DNA from: Zea mays
Lineage: Eukaryota > Streptophyta > Magnoliopsida > Poales > Poaceae
Assembly (NCBI RefSeq): GCF_902167145.1
Contig: NC_050099.1
Coordinates: 12,910,434-12,974,433 of the forward strand
Direction: 5' to 3'
Length of the DNA: 64,000 bases
Within the stretch, counting starts at the first letter, position 1; every line of letters begins with the position of its first letter. The position numbers were made by a program, and so were the translations under genes. Below the pieces are notes generated by a model that was given only the letters and a program-made list of their open reading frames with translations, was not told the DNA's origin and did no database searches. Positions 57,795 to 64,000 of this stretch are shown here, piece by piece.

Positions 57795-58663
57795 ACGGCC
57801 ACCCACGATTTCCGCCCCGGCGAGCTCGGCGGATGTTTGTTACGCTCGACGGGGGAGGAGATGGTTCCAATAGGGATGGCCCATGCGACGGAGAGACATC
57901 ACACCATGATGTTTGAGGGTTCGCGAGATGGATCACTAGCTTGCGGGGCCCACGCGTCAGGGGAAGCCGGTGCGCGAGGTAAGGAGGCTGAGTGGTTGAC
58001 CGACAGGCCCACATGTTAGCACGCAGCTTATGCGTGCCAACGCGGCTAGGAGGCTGCCTAGTAGGGCCCACATGTCGGCACCATGCTACAGCAATGTTGG
58101 GCTAGCGCAAGGTCATGGGCGAGGGAGGCAGTTTCGGCCCGAAAGGCTGGTAGGCTTTATTTCTTATCTTTTTCTTTTCTTTTTTGTTCTCCATTTCTTT
58201 TTCTATTTTCATATTTCCATCTTAAATTCAAATTCAAACTAGATTTGGGGTTCAAATTTAAACATCAGTTAAGGTGCACAACATGGAACTCCAACATGAA
58301 ATGCAAAGGTTTTATTGGATTTATATTAATTTTTGTTTAACCACATGCTTCAACTATACACCACATACACCTATTTATTTTAAAGAAGTCGTTATTTTGA
58401 ATGTATAATTAATTTAAGTATTTATCCAAAGTTTGATGTTTAATACTTATTTATTTTTACAGGAGGATGTTTGGATAATATTTTATCAGGATCTCTTTAA
58501 TTAAACATCCTAAAGTGTTAATTATATAGTTCATGAGAGGAACACTCCCATCCTATCATTATTTTATTGTTTATTTGTCTCTAAATCTCTAGTTCCAATT
58601 TTTTAACTCCTTCATTTTGGACAAACTTTTATGAATCCCAAAATTAGGATTTTGGGTGTTACA
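57795..58663 (-). repeat. Partial 3' LTR of giant-LTR gypsy copy B
   Basis: Closely matches 62437-63300. On the minus strand it starts TGTAACACCC at 58663. The polypurine tract TTTAAGGGGGTAGAATG (58680-58664) sits next to it. It is cut at 57795 where copy A abuts. Confidence 0.85.
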
Positions 58664-59905
58664 CATTCTACCCCCTTAAAAATAATCTCGTCCTCGAGAT
58701 TAGTAAGAAAGGGGACACAATAAGTTTTGTTTGCAGTTTACATTTTTTCTTTTTAATTAGGTCAACAATCAAAAGTTTCTTCTTTTTAATGTGTTAGCCT
58801 CTGTTTTTGGAGAAACACATATATCTTTTACGTCTAACCACCGAGTAGGTTAGTAGGATGGTTTGAGAAGGACAAGTTATGGTAAGAAAGATTATGGCAA
58901 GGAAAGCTTTTCATCGTGAATGATGGGCCTTGTCTCATATGGAGATCTGGTTTACCTCCCTTCTTTTCTTGTCGACGTTGATGTATTTCTTTTTAGGGTT
59001 TGGTGTCTCCATTCGAGTTTGTGACATATGGTAAGATATATGTGGGTAGGATGGATTATATGGTGTAGGTAGTTCAAAATCTCTGTTTTGTTGTTAGGTT
59101 AAAACGGAGGGGTTATGCAACTACCTGATGGGTAAGGTAGTTCTATATTGTCGAGTTGGTCTATGGTACTAATTTAGTGTAGAGTGAACTAAGTTAAAAC
59201 ATGTTTTATAGGAGTAGAGTCTAACCTATTTCACTAGTACTAACTAACCTGTTAGGTAACTCATTTTTGGATTAGATCATATTAGATTAGATGGGATCTA
59301 GATTGGATTGGACATTTCTAGATTAGATAAGCTGAGATCTAAATAATTTGGATTAGATAAGGTTTGTTATGCTGTGATGGGATAAGTATACTCATTAGGA
59401 CAAGATAAATCCTTTAAAGTAAGAGAGAATCTTATGAGATCAGATAGATGTATTGGGATAAGATAGATTTTAAGGTAAAATGGGTCTATAAGATAGATCT
59501 ATTTGTTTTGTTATATGGGGGAATAATCTAACTTAATAAATATATTTTTATGCCTACATGTATTTAGATGTAATTGTGGATATTACTCCACAACTCATCA
59601 CACTCAATCAAAGAATCAAATCAAACATTCAAGCGTATAGATACTTACAAAAAATAGTTTTGTTTTTGTTCCTAAGGTTAGGTCTCCTATCCCTAAAGGT
59701 CACTTTAGGTACAGGATTTCAAAGTGTGAAATCCACTTTTGTCTTTAGAAGTGAAAAGGTAAGAGTATTCAGAGTCAAGCAACAATTGATGAGAAAATAT
59801 TAAGGAAAGCTTAGAAAGAATCAGAGTAGCAAAGGTAAGTAGGTAAGGGTTGTCCAGTTCTATCTAGGTTACGTCCTACAATCAACATTCCTCTGATACC
59901 ACTTC
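58664..59905 (-). mobile_element. Internal remnant of gypsy copy B
   Basis: Only 1.2 kb remains between polypurine tract (58664-58680) and primer site (TGGTATCAGAG, 59901-59891). Next to the polypurine tract the minus strand reads AATCTCGAGGACGAGATTAT, like the end of pol in plant chromovirus elements such as Del/Tekay. No protein domain is left, so most of gag-pol was deleted. Confidence 0.75.
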
Positions 59906-62900
59906 TGTCACACCCGGGTTTTTGGAGAACCAAACCCGGGCGCGAACTTCACCAAGTGTGTGCTAGGATCAAGTCTCACACATATGATGACTCATGGTAC
60001 ATAAATGAATGTCATATCTTTAATATATAATGGAGTTCTTATAAAATAGTTAAATAATTACATCAAACGAAGACAACGATCCAACAACCAAAGCTAACTG
60101 GGAGACGACGACCTAGACCACTCACAAACTCATCACAACATCCTTCACGCGCCTCATCTTGTGGTACCTGTCCTTGACCTAGGGGGATGTGAGTACAGCA
60201 AGGGTGAGCTCACATACGTTCATCGCTCAACAAGTTATGAGGAATAATGTGCATAAACTCACCAAAGGTGGGAGCTCATGTGAAGTGTAAGGCTTACCAA
60301 AGGAGATGGTTATAGCTGAGCATTGCTTTTAGAGTTGGTCAAAATTTTATTAGCAGATACTAGGTATACGTAGATACCAGCCCAAATAAATAAGAGATCA
60401 AATTAATAACACCCACAATGCAATGCATATGACAAATTAAATTCAGTTCCATAATTTAATCATGTGAGTGTCCGAGCCGCTCATGACCGTGAGCACGGCT
60501 GATATACCAGTTTTACACTCTGCAAAGGTTTCACATCTTTACCCACAAGTCGTGTATTCCGTCTAGCCAGGGTTTGCAAGGCCCTTAGACACTTCAGAGG
60601 TGAATGGCTAGGGATCCACTACGAGGCCTTTACAAAGTTCCACTAGCTTCAGAAAACCCGCTACGGTTCTGAGAAGGGAAATCTAGGAATCCCTTGTCCA
60701 AAAAGCCATTGCAGCATGATCGGCCCGAGAACCTCCCTATACGCAGCTCCTCTACCGCCCTTGCCCCTTTCGGGTAAGGTAGTCTTCCACTAGCTTTCCT
60801 AATTAGTTAGCCAAGGGTGTCCCATACCACCCTTGTGGTAGCACTGTTTTTTCTGAGTGGTTCTCCATATTCCAATTGACATAGTGATCTTATCATGAAC
60901 AATAATCAACAACAACAAAATTGGAACATGAACATAATATAAGATTACTTTCCCAAAACCAGGTAGAGCAATAGCAAAACTACCCAATAATTCTTTTGTC
61001 TGCAAGGTGTGGGATAAACAATGCTAGGGAAGCCTATTAGGTTCCATCAAATTAACCTGAGCATGTCACAGTGATTAACAAGAATATTATTGGGTAAAGA
61101 GAAAAGTGATCAATGGCACAACTTGCCTTAGACTCAAGATTCCCAGGTACCAACTTGGTCTTCAAGTGACTCGTAACCTCGCTGCTAGTCGTAGTGATAC
61201 AAACAAACATGGTATAAGCAACATTAACATCACACTAATCATGAGAACATACTGCATAATAATGATCTACGCTTCGCAACTAGATCCTAGGTTCGAGAAC
61301 CACTAAATTCGGAGTTACGGTTAAATAGTTATGGTTTTCCAAAGGTTTAAGTGTTTACTATAGAATAAATGAGGTACAAAATTTTAACCATGGCTTCATA
61401 TTAATACAAGGTTACTAGATGATAAACAATATTAATATGAGGCTAAAGCAAATGAAATGGATCAAAATAGAGTTAAAATGAATTACTTATGAATTAAACA
61501 AGTTTCTGGAATTATTTTTATACAAGAAAACATTTTCTGTTTTAATTCTAAATTTCTTTAAAGATTATGGACCACGGACATAAAAACCAGAGATCATGGG
61601 GTTTGTTTTATAATAATCTGGGACCCGACTGCAATTAGTTTATACAAGAAATGGGTGGCGGGTTGTTTTACTAAAAACAGAGGGTCTCTTTTACAAAATT
61701 TCAATTCCAAAGGGGTACCTGGTGCCCACAGCCGTTGGATCCTACATCAAGGGCTACCATTAGATCAACGAACCGGTACAACATCTCGGCCATCGAATCA
61801 CCGATCTACGACACCAATCATATCATCGAAAGGGTATTCCTAGGATCTAATCTAAGTCGCCCACGCAAGATCGAACGACCACGCGCACACCACCCTATCA
61901 TCTATCTAGAGCCGTCGATCACAGGATCAACACCCTGACGCCATCTCCTCCCCGCTAACCTTGGTAGTCACGACCGTGAATGTGAGCATGGCGGCGCCAT
62001 TGCCGCAACCGCACACCCAGCCATACGATGGGTCGGTCTCCGTGGTTAGTAGGGCTACGCCAAGAAGAGGTGACCGTGAACACTTGGTAGGATTTCTTAC
62101 CAGCTATTGAGCCACGCCGCACCTTGGCGATGGAGGATGGCGGCATGGTGGGGCTTTTCCTGTTCCGGTGAGCAATCGTCGACGCCCGGTGCAAGCACTA
62201 GACCCGACCATCCCAAGAACACACGTCACACGCGCTCACGAACGCCCGAGACCCCGCTCTGGCCCCTGACCAGCCTAGGAATCGCATGACGACGGTGAGG
62301 CAGCGCCGCGGTCTCCACCGATGTCCCATGGTGCTTCCCTTCCCCTGACGATGGTGGCAGACAACAGTTCACAGATGGCTGAGTGAGGGGTGGTGCCCTG
62401 CTATTTATGCACATGATGAGGGGGGTAGAGGTAAATGACCACCCGCGATTTCCGCTCCGGTGAGCTCGGCGGATGTTTGTTACGCTCGACGAGGAGGAGA
62501 TGGTTTCGAGAGGGATGGCCCATGCGACAGAGAGACATCACACCGTGATGTTTAAGGGATCGTGGGATGGATCACTAGCTAGCGGGGCCCACGCGTCAGT
62601 GGAAGCCGGTGCGCAAGGTAAGGATGTTGAGTGACTAACTGATAGGCCCACATGTCAGTGCGTGGCTTATGCGCGGCAACGCGACTGGGAGGCTGCCCAG
62701 TAGAGCCCACATGTCGGCACCATGCTACAACAATGTTGGGCTGGCGCAAGGTCATGGGCCGAGGGAGGCGGTTTTGGCTCGAAAGGCTGGTAGGCTTTAT
62801 TTCTTTTCGTTTTCTTTTCTATTCTCCATTTCTTTTTCTATTTTCATATTTCCATATTGAATTCAAATTCAAACTTGATTCGGGTTTCAAATTTAAACAT

Positions 62901-63300
62901 CAGTTAAGATGAACAACATGCAACTCCAGCATGAAATGCAAAGGTTTTATTCGATTTATATTAATATTTGTTTAACCACATGCTTCAAATATACACCACA
63001 TACTCCTATTTATTTCAAAGAAGTTATTATTTTTAATGTATAATTAATTTAATGATTTATCCAAAGTTTGATGTTTAATACTTATTTATTTTTAGAGGAA
63101 GATGTTTGGATAATATTTTATTAGGATTTATTTAATTAAACATCCTAAAGTGTTAATTATATAGTTCATGAGAGGAACACTCCCATCCTATCATTATTTT
63201 ATTGTTTATTTGTCTCTAAATATCTAGTTCCAATTTTTTTTAATTCCTTCATTTTGGACAAACTTTTATGAATCCCAAAATTAGGATTTTGGGTGTTACA
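59906..63300 (-). repeat. 5' LTR of giant-LTR gypsy copy B (3.4 kb)
   Basis: Bounded by TGTCACACCCGGG (59906) and TGTTACA (63300). The primer site complementary to initiator-Met tRNA lies just outside its minus-strand end. The conserved GTGAGCACGGCTGATATACC (about 60490) and a GC-rich part (61930-62800) match the other two copies. Confidence 0.88.
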
Positions 63301-64000
63301 ACCGGCCAACAAAGTGACCTCATTCGCCTACCATGGGGAGAGAGGCAAAAGAAAATACTTCATCTCAAGAGGTAAGCGCGAATAAATCGCCCTGAAACAT
63401 TGTTCAACTAGTCCTAAACAGACCAGCATGGACACTATCACTTAATTATGCATCTATGTATCCACCAGCTTATCCACCTCCTTGTGCATACCCACCTCCA
63501 CCATATATGCCAACCCAAATGTGGGGAATGCCAAAAATGCACCCACGGTATTCTTATGGGATGCCACAACACCGGTCTTGGGGTACCATAACTTCTGTGT
63601 TCGATAGACTAGCACCACCGGTACAAGGCCGATTGGGTACTCCTCAATTTGGTCACCAAACACAATTTCAGCAAGGATGCCAGACTCCTTAGCCACAAAG
63701 GCCGACCAATCTGGCAGGGGCATAGGTAGAAAATCCCCACATCTATTGCGCCAAAATCAGTTACCAGTTCTAAACAAATTAAAGGAACAACAATTGGTGA
63801 TATTATTAAAATAGGCACATCATATGTCATTATAAATAGTAATAATGAAGGGTCGATGACCTTCGGTGAGTTGGCCAAAACAAATGGAGAAACATATAAG
63901 GTTGCTATAGCTAATAACAAAATATCTGACCCAAGTATTCCATGCCCTGATGATGCGCATTGGGACTGAAACATTCTCAAAAGCGCAAGTTGCAACGTTT
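63301..64000 (+). pseudogene. gag: gag of the third gypsy element, C-terminal part, runs off the window
   Basis: Resumes gag after the giant-LTR block. MYPPAYPPPCAYPPPPYMPT (63450 on), then QMWGMP, LAPPVQGRLG and, further on, DIIKIGT and MTFGELAK match the order in the Tat gag (34150-33740). The region between the two gag parts (about 1.5 kb in relatives) is missing. Stops are frequent. Confidence 0.75.

Overview
The window is plant nuclear DNA from a grass, most likely maize (Zea) or a close Andropogoneae relative. This rests on nested LTR retrotransposons, a Sirevirus-type solo LTR, a Hel1-type Helitron, Stowaway, Tourist and Mutator MITEs, and a protein-coding gene of rice-like structure with nine exons and GT-AG introns. 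Only one host gene is well supported: a DEG14-type HtrA serine protease (7261-11546, + strand, nine exons, 427 codons, catalytic His/Asp/Ser all present). Everything else that can be identified is mobile DNA or its debris.

Layout. 1-2473: the right-hand part of a PIF/Harbinger DNA transposon with its two usual genes, each carrying one premature stop. 2.5-6.9 kb: old gypsy and probable copia debris and MITEs. 7.0-12.0 kb: the DEG14 gene. 12-20.7 kb: intergenic DNA with MITEs (a foldback Stowaway at 14951-15030 and a Mutator-like MITE with 9-bp target duplication at 20027-20405) and a Sirevirus solo LTR (17312-18386).

20.7-42.0 kb is a three-layer nest. A gag-only gypsy element on the + strand (about 20731 to 42018) was split by a 16.7-kb Tat-lineage gypsy element on the - strand (20799-37537, duplication GTGAC). 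That element was in turn split, inside its integrase core, by a 7.4-kb non-autonomous LTR element on the + strand (22158-29593, duplication AGAAG). The innermost element has gag but no pol. In place of pol it carries a long antisense gene with its own TATA box and an intron.

42.3-43.4 kb: a non-autonomous Helitron. 44.2-53 kb: a copia element whose gag is split by a 6.2-kb solo LTR containing a 2.1-kb tandem duplication. 53.2-64 kb: a degenerate gag-bearing gypsy element interrupted by two further giant-LTR gypsy copies.

The genes form no shared pathway apart from the retrotransposon partnerships. The gag-only element shares primer site, polypurine tract and gag family with the Tat element, and may have depended on relatives of it. 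All boundaries, duplications and splice sites were read by eye; family names are from memory of motifs, not from searches.
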